Of a DNA stretch of 64,000 bases, positions 1-10,522 are shown piece after piece. Numbering within the stretch: position 1 is the stretch's first letter; each line of letters opens with the position of its first letter. The DNA lies in assembly GCF_004341885.1 (NCBI RefSeq), contig NZ_SLVX01000010.1, forward strand, positions 1-64,000, written 5' to 3'. The stretch is from Shinella granuli. GTDB lineage: Bacteria; Pseudomonadota; Alphaproteobacteria; Rhizobiales; Rhizobiaceae. The position numbers and the translations under genes are program-made. The notes beneath the pieces were generated by a model. It was given only the letters and a program-made list of their open reading frames with translations, was not told the origin of the DNA and made no database searches.

Positions 1-54
1 GCTCGGGCTTAAGCCCTCCCGGCGGTCTCAGGCCGGCGCCGCAGTGGCCGACTT

Positions 55-1062
55 TTGCTCCGCCCCGTGGCCGGTTTTTACTCCGCCGTTGACACGAGGG
101 CTCAGCGCGCCACCCATTACGAGGATGTCACCGTCGACGTCCAGCCGGATCCGGAGCGCTATCTGATCCAGAACTGGATCATCTCCTTCGCCAATGGCAA
201 GGGCGCCTATGTGAAGGAAAACACGGCGGCGCGCAGCTCCAACTGGCACGCTTTCCGCGCGCCCGACCAGGAATGGGAGCGCACGCACTACCAGCGCCAG
301 TCCAAGATCGAGACGATGGTGCAGAGCGTGATCGCCAATGCGCGCCGGGCGGGTGCGCCGAAGACCTTCGACAAGGTCTGGACCAAGATCCTGCAGGCGC
401 ATCTGGGCGCCTGGAAGCATGCGGAATTCGGCCTGGGCACCTCGCTGATGCAGGCCCAGCGCTACGGCTATACCCAGATGATCAACAATGCCACGCTGAC
501 CAACTCGTCCTACAAGTTGCGGCTTGCGCAGGACATCACGCTCTATCTTGCCGAGATCGGCATGGATATCGCGGGCTGGGACGACGAGCTGGGCAAGAAG
601 CACTGGCTGGAGGACGGCGTCTGGCAGGGTACCCGCGAAGCGGTCGAAACGATCATGGGCACGGCGGACTATCTGGAGCAGTATTTCGCGATCAACATCG
701 TGTTCGAGCCCCTGGTCGGCGAACTCTTCCGGTCGGGCTTCCTGATGCAGGCGGCCGCCGCCAACCACGATTTCATCACCCCGCCGGTGATTTCGGCCGC
801 CGAAGCGGACTACGAACGCAATCTCGCCAACACGATCGACCTGATCTACCTGCTGGCGAATGACGACCTGCATGGGGAGCAGAACAAGAAGCTGTTCCAG
901 GGCTGGGTGACCAAGCATGCGGCGCTCGCCGACAAGGCGGCGCTCGGCCTGCAGCCGATCTGGTCCATGCCCCATTCCAAGCCCATCGCCTTCACCGACG
1001 TCAGGGCCCAATCCCAGGAGCGGCTCGCCCGGATCCTCGGCGAACTCGGCCTCAAGCGCTAA
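55..1062 (+). CDS. prmC: Soluble di-iron monooxygenase hydroxylase beta subunit (propane/acetone monooxygenase type), 5' end uncertain
   Basis: This is the small (beta) subunit of a soluble di-iron monooxygenase hydroxylase, which supports the iron-carrying alpha subunit in the (alpha-beta-gamma)2 or (alpha-beta)2 complex. The beta subunit has no iron site itself. The protein resembles MimC/PrmC: YEDVTVDVQPDPERYL near the N-terminus, the WKHAEFGLG and NSSYKLRLAQDITLYL blocks and EPLVGELFRSGF are clear. From the TTG at 55 it is 335 residues, about 20-30 shorter than I expect for the family. There is no convincing ribosome site, and an in-frame TAA lies at 10-12. Either the start is here or the first ~100 bases carry a frameshift (see findings). 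The coupling-protein gene follows after 19 bases, so the two are co-transcribed. The alpha subunit and reductase are expected left of the window. Confidence 0.85.
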   Translation: MLRPVAGFYSAVDTRAQRATHYEDVTVDVQPDPERYLIQNWIISFANGKGAYVKENTAARSSNWHAFRAPDQEWERTHYQRQSKIETMVQSVIANARRAGAPKTFDKVWTKILQAHLGAWKHAEFGLGTSLMQAQRYGYTQMINNATLTNSSYKLRLAQDITLYLAEIGMDIAGWDDELGKKHWLEDGVWQGTREAVETIMGTADYLEQYFAINIVFEPLVGELFRSGFLMQAAAANHDFITPPVISAAEADYERNLANTIDLIYLLANDDLHGEQNKKLFQGWVTKHAALADKAALGLQPIWSMPHSKPIAFTDVRAQSQERLARILGELGLKR

Positions 1063-1081
1063 AAACCAGGGAGACATGCAC

Positions 1082-1450
1082 ATGTCAGTAATCGCACGCG
1101 ACAATTCGCACGACAACATCTTCAAGTCGATGAAGGACATCACCTTCGAGCAGACGATCTCGCATCAGTGTGGTGTGACCATGAACGACTCGGTCGAGGC
1201 ACGCGCTATCGCCGAGTTCATGAGCAAGAAGCCCGGCGTCATCGTCACCTACCAGCCGGCGATGATCCGCATCGACGGCGATGGCAAGCTGATCTTCAAG
1301 ATGGATGAGATCAGCGAATATCTCGGCCGCGAGATGACCGCCGAGATATTCGAGGTCAACACCTCCACCCACTATGGCCGCATGGTCCGGATCGACGACA
1401 ACACCGTCATCCTGTTCGGCAACATGGACGAGGTCTTCGACTACATCTGA
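1082..1450 (+). CDS. prmD: Monooxygenase coupling/effector protein (MmoB/DmpM family)
   Basis: A 122-residue cofactorless effector protein that binds the hydroxylase and tunes oxygen activation and coupling. The MmoB/DmpM fold is recognisable from the GVTMNDSVEARAIAEFM and KPGVIVTYQPAMIRIDG segments and the C-terminal IDDNTVILFGNMDEVFDYI. Two in-frame ATGs exist, at 1076 and 1082. The AGGGAG ribosome site at about 1068-1073 sits too close to the first and about 8 bases before the second, so 1082 is preferred. It lies between the beta-subunit gene and an amidohydrolase, in the same order as in mim/prm propane monooxygenase operons. Confidence 0.9.
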   Translation: MSVIARDNSHDNIFKSMKDITFEQTISHQCGVTMNDSVEARAIAEFMSKKPGVIVTYQPAMIRIDGDGKLIFKMDEISEYLGREMTAEIFEVNTSTHYGRMVRIDDNTVILFGNMDEVFDYI

Positions 1451-1520
1451 GATGGGAGGTTGCGGCGCGTTCCGATCGGGGCGTGCCGCACGGTCGTGGA
1501 TCATTCGAGAGGAGCACAAA

Positions 1521-2543
1521 ATGTATATCACACCTGAAGGCAAAGAGATCTTCGTCATCGACGGCCATACCCATTTCTGGGACGGCAGTCCGGAGAACCA
1601 GCGCAACATTCATGGCAAGCAGTTCGTGGAGTGTTTTTACGCCTATCACACCAATCTCAGCCCGAAGGATCAGCTTTGGGAGAAGAGCAAGTTCGAGAAG
1701 TACAGCGCCGACGATCTCTATCACGACCTGTTCATCGACGGGCCCGACGACGTGGCCATCATCCAGTCGACCTATCTCAAGGATTTCTACAGGAACGGCT
1801 TCAACACCATCGAACGCAATGCCGAGGTCGCCAAGCGTTATCCGGAGCGCTTCATCGTCAACGGATCCTTCGATCCCCGTGATGGCGAGAAGGCGCTCGA
1901 ATATATCCATTTCATGAAGGAGACCTACGACATCAAGGGCGTGAAGATGTACACGGCCGAGTGGAACGGAGCCTCCAAGGGCTGGAAGCTCAACGATCCC
2001 CAGGCCTACAAGTGTTTCGAGCTCTGCGAGAAGCTCGGCATCAAGAACATTCACGTTCACAAGGGGCCGACCATCATTCCGCTGTCGAAGGATTCCTTCG
2101 ATGTCCATGACGTCGACTATGCCGCGACCGACTTTCAGAACCTGAACTGGATCATCGAGCATTGCGGCTTGCCGCGGCTGGACGATTTCTGCTGGATCGC
2201 GGTGCAGGAGACCAATGTCTATGGCGGCCTCGCCGTCGCCCTGCCCTTCATCCATTCGCGGCCGCGTTATTTCGCCGAGGTCATTGCAGAGCTGCTTTTC
2301 TGGTGTGGCCCGGACAAGATCCTGTTCGGCTCGGACTATGCGATCTGGACGCCGCGCTGGCTGGTCGAGAAGTTCTGGGCCTTCGAACTGCCCGAGGATA
2401 TCAAGAAGGAACGCGGCGTCGACCTGACCCCAGACATCAAGGAGAAGATTCTGGGGCTCAATGCCGCCCGCCTCTACGATATCGACATTGCGGCCAAGAA
2501 GAAGGCGCTGGCAGGTTCACCCTTCGGCATTGCGGCGGAATAG
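1521..2543 (+). CDS. Amidohydrolase-2 family metal-dependent hydrolase of the monooxygenase operon
   Basis: A 340-residue TIM-barrel metal hydrolase of the amidohydrolase-2 (PF04909-type) family. The metal-binding HTH motif is at residues 16-18 (DGHTHFWDG). A second histidine pair (HVHKG) and EHCGLPRLDDF follow, and the C-terminal FGSDYAIWTPRW holds the conserved aspartate. An AGAGGAG ribosome site ends about 7 bases before the ATG. A member of this family regularly follows the coupling protein in propane-monooxygenase clusters. Its substrate is not established; a role in processing an oxidation product or in hydroxylase maturation is inference. The next gene begins 3 bases after its stop. 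Confidence 0.85.
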   Translation: MYITPEGKEIFVIDGHTHFWDGSPENQRNIHGKQFVECFYAYHTNLSPKDQLWEKSKFEKYSADDLYHDLFIDGPDDVAIIQSTYLKDFYRNGFNTIERNAEVAKRYPERFIVNGSFDPRDGEKALEYIHFMKETYDIKGVKMYTAEWNGASKGWKLNDPQAYKCFELCEKLGIKNIHVHKGPTIIPLSKDSFDVHDVDYAATDFQNLNWIIEHCGLPRLDDFCWIAVQETNVYGGLAVALPFIHSRPRYFAEVIAELLFWCGPDKILFGSDYAIWTPRWLVEKFWAFELPEDIKKERGVDLTPDIKEKILGLNAARLYDIDIAAKKKALAGSPFGIAAE

Positions 2544-2546
2544 GCC

Positions 2547-3350
2547 ATGAGTGTCGTCAGTCTCAAGGAAAGCCGCCAGGGGGAACTTTGGCGGCAACTC
2601 GAAAGGGTCAACGATCCCGAGCTCGACGAGCCCGTGACTGAAATGGGCTTTATCGAGAGAGCCGAGATCGGCGCGGCCGGCCATGTGGAGGTGGATTTTC
2701 GCCTGCCGACCTACTGGTGCTCTCCAAATTTCGCTTTCCTGATGCTGGAGGACATCCGGAAAGCGCTCGAGGCGTTGTCTTGGCGGCCGCGTTTCCGGAT
2801 CACGCTGCATGACCACATGTTTGCCGATGAGGTGAATGCCGGAATTGCGGCGGGGAGTAGCTTTGCCGACATTTTCGACGCGCTGTCCGACACATGTGAT
2901 CTCGAAGCGATCCGGGAGACGTTCCGGGTAAAGGCGTTCAAACGCCGGCAGGAGGCCGTCATCCTGGATCTTAAGCAACTCGGCATCGCCGATGGCGAGA
3001 TCGTTCGCATGAGCCTTGCCGCATTCGACACCCTTGTCGGCGGAAGTGATGCGGCGCGCAGGAACAGGGCACGCTACCGCGAGGCGCTCATGCAGCGCTG
3101 GCCCGGGCTCGGCCCGCTCGATGCGGTCATCGTCATGGAAGACGGAAGGCGTATCGATGTCGATGCGCTCGGCGCCCGTCTCGCCGATCTCCGCAGCGTG
3201 CGGATCAATATGGAGTTCAACGGCGCCCTGTGCCGTGGACTGAAGGACACGCGCTACAAGGAACTGAGCGTGGTGGACGGAGAACCCACGCTGGTCGATT
3301 TCATCGCCGGCCGGGTACCACCTCGCCCCGAGCATTCACCGCGCAGTTAA
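2547..3350 (+). CDS. DUF59/MIP18-like protein of the monooxygenase operon, probable metallocentre assembly factor
   Basis: A 267-residue protein whose first ~90 residues resemble the DUF59/MIP18 (SufT/PaaD-like) domain: VNDPELDEPVTEMGFI and a cysteine in the PTYWCSPNFAF segment. DUF59 proteins take part in iron-sulfur or di-iron cluster assembly, so a role in loading iron into the hydroxylase is likely but inferred. The C-terminal ~170 residues, with KDTRYKELSVVDGEPT near the end, are not recognisable to me. It is tightly spaced after the amidohydrolase (3 bases) and 63 bases before the chaperonin gene, so it belongs to the same transcript. Confidence 0.8.
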   Translation: MSVVSLKESRQGELWRQLERVNDPELDEPVTEMGFIERAEIGAAGHVEVDFRLPTYWCSPNFAFLMLEDIRKALEALSWRPRFRITLHDHMFADEVNAGIAAGSSFADIFDALSDTCDLEAIRETFRVKAFKRRQEAVILDLKQLGIADGEIVRMSLAAFDTLVGGSDAARRNRARYREALMQRWPGLGPLDAVIVMEDGRRIDVDALGARLADLRSVRINMEFNGALCRGLKDTRYKELSVVDGEPTLVDFIAGRVPPRPEHSPRS

Positions 3351-3413
3351 GAAACGGCCTCCCGGGAAAGAGGCTTCCGTCAACGAACCGCCAGCCAGGC
3401 GGAAGGAGGAACC

Positions 3414-5048
3414 ATGTCCAAACTGATGCTACACAATTCCGATGCCCGCCGGGCGCTCGCCCGCGGCATCGGCCGTCTCGCCGCAGCCGTCGAGCCGACG
3501 CTCGGGCCGCGCGGGATGAATGCGATGATCGATCGGCCGATCGGTACGCCGATGGTGACACGCGACGGCGTATCGATCGCATCCGAGATCGAGCTGTCCG
3601 ACCGGTTCGAGAACATGGGCGCGCAGGTCGTTCGCGAAGTTGCCATGCAGACGAACGAGATCGCCGGCGACGGCACCACGACGGCGATCGTGCTGGCAAA
3701 CGCACTGGTGCAGAAGGGTATCGAGGCCAACGAGCGCGGAGCCAAGTCGGTGGATCTCTGCAGGGGCATCGATCTGGCGATCGACAGGATCGTTGAGGCG
3801 CTGAAGGCGAAGGCAAGGCCCGCCACGGGCAATGGCGCGCTCGCTGCGGTCGCCAACATCGCCGCCACCGACCCCAGGCTCGGCGCCCTCGTCGCCGAAG
3901 CCTATGAACGCGTCGGCGCCAAGGGCGTCATCACCACGGATTTCAGCATCACCACCGAAACGACGCTGGATGTGGTCGAAGGCATGTCCTTTGATCGCGG
4001 ATACCTCTCCCATCACATGGTGACCGATCAGGAGAAGATGGAAGCGGTGCTCGAACACCCGCTGATTCTCATGACGGACATCAAGATCAGGGAGCCATCC
4101 TCTCTCGATGCCGTTCGCGCGATCGCCGACAAGGTCGGGCGGCCGCTCCTGATCGTGGCGGAGGAAATGGCGCCGGAGGTTGTGGTGACGCTTCTCGGCA
4201 AACAGGGGCCCGGCAAGTATCTTGTCGTCCATCCGCCGGAATATGGCCATTGGCGCCGGGCGATGATGGAAGACCTCGCGATCCTGACGGGTGGCCGCGT
4301 GATCGCCCGCGATCTCGGTGGACGCATCGAGGATGTGACGGCCGACGACCTCGGCTCGGCCGAGCGCGTGCGGACCAGTTCGAGCCATACCTCGATCATC
4401 CGCGGCGGCGGCGATCATGCGGCCATCGCCGCACGCCGGGCTCAGGTCCAGCGGCAGTATGACATCGCCCCGCCGAACATCGAACAGGACAAGTTGCGTG
4501 AGCGGCTGGCCAAGCTGTCCGGTGGAACGGCGGTGCTCTATGCCGGCGGTGTGACACCGGTCGAGCAGAAGCGGACGATCCAGCTCATCGAAGATTCGCT
4601 GCATGCGGTGCGCGCGGCGGCGGAGGAAGGCGTGGTCGCCGGCGGCGGCTCGGCGCTTGCGCAGATAACGCCCGCGCTCGACGAGCTGCTTGCGAGCACG
4701 AGCGGTGATGTTGCGGAGGGCGTGCGCCTCGTCAAATCGGTCCTGACGCGGCCGCTGTGGCGCATTGCGACCAATGCAGGCGCTGACCCGGAAGCGATCG
4801 TCGCCGAGGTCACGCGCGTGAACAGCGGCTACGGCTACAATGCTTCGACCGGCACCTACCAGAACATGATCGAAGCCGGGATCATCGATCCGGTCCGCGT
4901 GACCTACACCGCGCTCCGCAATGCCGCGTCGGTAGCCAAGCTCATCCTGACCACCGAGACGCTGATCGGAGATCTTGCCGAAAATGAGGAAGACCCAACG
5001 GCGGGTCCTGCTCTGGGTGGTGGAGCGGAGAAGCTCGGCCGTCCCTAA
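3414..5048 (+). CDS. mimG: GroEL-like chaperonin dedicated to the monooxygenase (MimG-type)
   Basis: A 544-residue group I chaperonin subunit. The ATP-binding GDGTTTAIVLANAL segment (around residue 85), the EEGVVAGGGSAL motif and NAGADPEAIV are clear. It is diverged from housekeeping GroEL and ends AGPALGGGAEKLGRP instead of the usual GGM-repeat tail. No groES gene is adjacent, which argues for an accessory chaperonin. In Mycobacterium the GroEL homologue MimG is needed for productive folding of the MimA hydroxylase alpha subunit; the same job is inferred here from gene order. An AAGGAGGAACC ribosome site precedes the ATG. Confidence 0.9.
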   Translation: MSKLMLHNSDARRALARGIGRLAAAVEPTLGPRGMNAMIDRPIGTPMVTRDGVSIASEIELSDRFENMGAQVVREVAMQTNEIAGDGTTTAIVLANALVQKGIEANERGAKSVDLCRGIDLAIDRIVEALKAKARPATGNGALAAVANIAATDPRLGALVAEAYERVGAKGVITTDFSITTETTLDVVEGMSFDRGYLSHHMVTDQEKMEAVLEHPLILMTDIKIREPSSLDAVRAIADKVGRPLLIVAEEMAPEVVVTLLGKQGPGKYLVVHPPEYGHWRRAMMEDLAILTGGRVIARDLGGRIEDVTADDLGSAERVRTSSSHTSIIRGGGDHAAIAARRAQVQRQYDIAPPNIEQDKLRERLAKLSGGTAVLYAGGVTPVEQKRTIQLIEDSLHAVRAAAEEGVVAGGGSALAQITPALDELLASTSGDVAEGVRLVKSVLTRPLWRIATNAGADPEAIVAEVTRVNSGYGYNASTGTYQNMIEAGIIDPVRVTYTALRNAASVAKLILTTETLIGDLAENEEDPTAGPALGGGAEKLGRP

Positions 5049-7361
<2,313 letters not shown>

Positions 7362-7392
7362 TCCATAGGACCGGTTTCAGACCCTTGACGAT

Positions 7393-7431
7393 GCAGCGCC
7401 ATTTGACCGGTTGAATGGCGCTGCTTCTTTC
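7393..7431 (+). terminator. Rho-independent terminator after katG
   Basis: An 11-bp perfect stem (GCAGCGCCATT pairing with AATGGCGCTGC) with a 10-base loop is followed by TTCTTTC. It lies 32 bases after the katG stop and separates it from the convergent regulator gene. Confidence 0.85.
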
Positions 7432-7498
7432 ATGTGGGAATGCGATCAGATCCGAGATCGGAACTCTCTGTGTCGCCGGATGCCATTGTCGCACGACC

Positions 7499-9589
7499 CT
7501 AAATGAAGCCGCGCCGGATTCCGAACTTTTCAAGCTTGCGATAAAGCGTCGGACGAGACACTCCAAGCCGGAGCGCCACCCGACTGAGGTTCCCGTGCTC
7601 GGCAATGAGAGCGTTCTGGATCGCTTGCCGTTCGGCATCCTCGAAACTCAAGACGGGGGACGCTGAACCAGGCGCGCCGTCGGATGTCGAGCCTTCATGC
7701 GCGGATGCCGGATGCCGCATGACGATCTCGGGGGGAAGATCGCCGAGATCGACAAAGCCTCTGTTTAACAGGATATGCAGCCGTTCGACGAGATTGCGCA
7801 ACTCCCGGACATTGCCTGGCCAGTGGTAGGCCAGCAGCGCGTCGAGGGCTTCGTTGGAGAAATGCAGCGGGAAGCCGTTCTTCTTGGCCGCGATTTTCCG
7901 GTTGAAGTGTTCAATCAGAAGAACGCTGTCGGCGCCGCGCTCCCGGAGCGGCGGAACGTGGATGGACACCGTGCTGATCCGGTAGAAAAGATCCCTGCGG
8001 AAACGGCCGGCATCAACCTCTCGTTTCAGGTCTCGGTTTGTGGAGGCGACGAGACGGACATCCACCGGCCGCGGACGACTGTCGCCAAGCCGGTGCACGA
8101 CCCTTTCCTCCAGCACACGCAGCAGGAATGGTTGAATATCGATCGGCATTTCGCCGATCTCGTCAAGGCTCAGCACGCCACCATTGGCGAGTTCGAAAAC
8201 GCCCGCTTTGCCCTCCCTGGAGGCGCCGGTGAAGGCGCCAGCGGTATGTCCGAACAATTCGCTGCCGAACAGTTCCTTGGTGATCGCCCCGCAGTTCAGT
8301 GCGATGAAGGGGTTGCTGGCGGATTTTTGACTGCGGGCATGGATAAGCCGGGCGAACAGTTCCTTGCCGACACCCGTCTCGCCTTCGATCAACAGCGAGG
8401 TCACATCCTCCGTCTCGCCGACACGGCAAGCGACATCGATGGCCGACAGCAACGCCTCGCTTTCGCCGATGATAAGCGAACGATCGGTTTGCAGGCGCTG
8501 TGGCGCGGTCACGTTGCCAACCGATACCGCTCTGCTCTCGATCTTCGGAAAGACCAACGCCACACCGCGGACGTCGCCATCCAGTTCCAGGGGACAGACA
8601 TTGCAGGATTGCATGTCCCGGGGCAGGGAGGTGGCGACGCTGTCGAGGAAGCCGGAGCTGCTCAGCTCCGGCAATCGACAGTTCCGGCCATCCTGACGAA
8701 CGGTGTCTCCAAATCGCTTCTTGTCCTTGAGCGGCACGTTGTTGCTGTAAACGGCGCGCCCATGGCGGTCGACGATCATCAGGCCATCGCTGGATCGGTA
8801 ATTGCGTGTCGAGGAAATGAAGGCTTCGAGAAGCCGCATCCGCTCTTCATTCTGGGAGTCGGCCAATGCGCGCTCGATTTCCCGGGCCGCAGCGGTGACC
8901 AGCGCGATGTTGTGCGGCCGAAAAATGTCGGGATGGCCGGAGAGGTCGACGACGCCGATGATCTTGCCGTCGAAGGGGTCACGGATCGGCGCGCCGGCGC
9001 AGGTCCAGCTCTTGATGCCTGCGCAGAAATGTTCGGCGGCATGCACGAAAACGGGCTCGCCCGTCCAAAGCGCCGTGCCGATGCCGTTCGTGCCGACGAC
9101 GTCTTCGGTCCATTTGCCGCCAATGCCCAAATGAATATCCATGCCGTCGAAGATCGTTTGTTTGTCGCCGATGGCGTCGATCAGAATACCCTCGCCATCG
9201 GCGAGCACCAGCATGGCACCGGTTCCTTCGAGCATGCGCCCTATGACCGAGAAAGGAAGCTGCGCGGCACGAACCAGTTCGGAACTGCTTCTCGTGAGCG
9301 CCTCGACCACATCTCTGTCAGCCTCGAGCGGCGCCTCATGGCGTTGGGCATCAATGCCGCCCCGCGCGCACCGATGCCAGGAATCATTAATCGTCGAGCG
9401 GACCGGCAGCGACGACCCAGAGGGTTCCACCCTGCCTTCCAGCAGGGTTTCCCACGCCTTCATCGTTTTCAGTTCGTCGTAGGCCTGATGCAACGTGACA
9501 TTGCTGGAGATTATACCGTCGATATGCGGTGACGATCCGGAATTCTCTGATGGATACGCATCTTGTTTCATACGGCTATCATAGTCCAC
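7499..9589 (-). CDS. Sigma-54-dependent transcriptional activator, AcoR type (GAF, AAA+, Fis HTH)
   Basis: A 696-residue enhancer-binding protein. The N-terminal half carries a GAF-like sensory region (GIGGKWTEDVVGTNGIGTAL at about residues 155-175, typical of AcoR-type regulators). The AAA+ domain has Walker A GETGVGKE (about 404), the sigma-54-contacting GAFTGA (about 453) and Walker B VLSLDEIGEM. A Fis-type helix-turn-helix ends the protein (LSRVALRLGVSRPTLYRKL). It starts at GTG 9589; the in-frame ATG at 9571 is an alternative. It is convergent to the monooxygenase operon and is the obvious candidate activator of that operon. The -24/-12 promoter it would act on must be outside the window. 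Confidence 0.93.
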   Translation of the reverse strand: MDYDSRMKQDAYPSENSGSSPHIDGIISSNVTLHQAYDELKTMKAWETLLEGRVEPSGSSLPVRSTINDSWHRCARGGIDAQRHEAPLEADRDVVEALTRSSSELVRAAQLPFSVIGRMLEGTGAMLVLADGEGILIDAIGDKQTIFDGMDIHLGIGGKWTEDVVGTNGIGTALWTGEPVFVHAAEHFCAGIKSWTCAGAPIRDPFDGKIIGVVDLSGHPDIFRPHNIALVTAAAREIERALADSQNEERMRLLEAFISSTRNYRSSDGLMIVDRHGRAVYSNNVPLKDKKRFGDTVRQDGRNCRLPELSSSGFLDSVATSLPRDMQSCNVCPLELDGDVRGVALVFPKIESRAVSVGNVTAPQRLQTDRSLIIGESEALLSAIDVACRVGETEDVTSLLIEGETGVGKELFARLIHARSQKSASNPFIALNCGAITKELFGSELFGHTAGAFTGASREGKAGVFELANGGVLSLDEIGEMPIDIQPFLLRVLEERVVHRLGDSRPRPVDVRLVASTNRDLKREVDAGRFRRDLFYRISTVSIHVPPLRERGADSVLLIEHFNRKIAAKKNGFPLHFSNEALDALLAYHWPGNVRELRNLVERLHILLNRGFVDLGDLPPEIVMRHPASAHEGSTSDGAPGSASPVLSFEDAERQAIQNALIAEHGNLSRVALRLGVSRPTLYRKLEKFGIRRGFI

Positions 9590-9636
9590 GCTAGAGGGAA
9601 CTTGACGTCAGGCGCCGGATTTTACCTATGGCGGGT

Positions 9637-10134
9637 TCAGCCATACGCTCCTTGTATTTCGGGAGGAATTTCAAGCCGTGTGCCGATGTCGAGGGCCAGA
9701 TCCCCGTCCGTGTAGGCTGTGCCCAGCAACACGCCGTCGATGTCGGCCAGTGCCTCGGTCACCTCACCGTCCAACGGTGCGATGAAGCCGTTTGCTGCCG
9801 TTGCCAACCTGAAGATCCTCACGCCGCGATTTTCGCGAATCTCTCCGAAAAATTGCAACTGCCGTCCTGAACCGACGTCGACAGCGATGACACGGCCGTT
9901 GGCGGTTACGCGGATCCTCGGTTCTGGTTCGGGCGCAGGCTTTGGGCCGCTGCCGATATGGATGATCAATCCTTCAGCCTGCGGCACCTGTTTTGGCTTC
10001 TTCGACGCTGAATAACGACCATTGCTCAGTTGATCCGCCAGTTGGGTAATCACGCCGCGATTCTGCTCTATCAAACGCTTCACGTGAGCATCCTCACGCC
10101 GCGGGCCGTCCTGCTTTGAAAAAATCTCGACCAT
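9637..10134 (-). CDS. Protein of unknown function upstream of the sigma-54 activator
   Basis: A 165-residue soluble protein that I do not recognise. The N-terminus is charged (SKQDGPRREDAHVKRLIEQN), followed by a Pro/Glu-rich linker (GPKPAPEPEPR) and a probable beta-rich domain with DVGSGRQLQFFGEIRENRG. There is no signal peptide or membrane segment. The start is the ATG with GGGAGGA upstream; longer in-frame starts lack ribosome sites. It ends 47 bases before the activator start on the same strand, so the two are probably co-transcribed and the protein may modulate the activator or the monooxygenase system. Confidence 0.65.
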   Translation of the reverse strand: MVEIFSKQDGPRREDAHVKRLIEQNRGVITQLADQLSNGRYSASKKPKQVPQAEGLIIHIGSGPKPAPEPEPRIRVTANGRVIAVDVGSGRQLQFFGEIRENRGVRIFRLATAANGFIAPLDGEVTEALADIDGVLLGTAYTDGDLALDIGTRLEIPPEIQGAYG

Positions 10135-10522
10135 GTGAATCCTCCCAGATCCGCAATCCTCGGCGCCTATGAATGGTAGAATAGCAGCGCTCCTCATCGC
10201 CACTAGCCGTTCGCTTTTTTTTGCAGGGCGCGCCGCTCGAACGAACGCCAGTCACTTTTGTGACAATCCACTATAAAGTATTCTAACATAGAAAAGTGGT
10301 ACAGGAGGGCTCCTTCCGTGAATTTGCGCCCTTGGCTGTCGCTCACCGCGGTCGCGCCAACCTGCATGGAGCCGCTTCGCGCATTCCACCACTTCCCGCG
10401 ACTGCCCAGGAACGGTCCGTCGATCCGCGTCGACGTCCTGCGAGCCAACAAGGCCACGCCCATTGAAAAGGGGCCAGCCGTCCTGATGACGGCCGGCCCC
10501 GCTGATGGGAGGGTCGCGGCGA
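10135..10522. other. Non-coding spacer between the monooxygenase locus and the ABC importer
   Basis: The first ~150 bases are AT-rich compared with the surroundings (around 10255-10290) and must hold the promoter of the minus-strand unknown-protein/activator unit. I could not fix -35 and -10 boxes. The right part holds the importer terminator at 10466-10500. An 86-codon minus-strand ORF over the middle runs through that hairpin and is not credible. Confidence 0.5.
10466..10500 (-). terminator. Rho-independent terminator of the ABC importer operon
   Basis: On the minus strand GGGGCCGGCCGTC-ATCAG-GACGGCTGGCCCC forms a 13-bp stem with one G-T pair, followed by TTTTC. It lies 23 bases past the stop of the solute-binding protein gene, which is the last gene of the operon. 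Confidence 0.9.

Noticed and set aside
7775-9532. A 585-codon plus-strand frame opposite the sigma-54 activator
   Set aside because: Shadow frame of a conserved AAA+ gene; no recognisable domain.
10203-10463. An 86-codon minus-strand ORF in the spacer next to the ABC operon terminator
   Set aside because: It begins at the operon's terminator stem, has atypical composition and no ribosome site.
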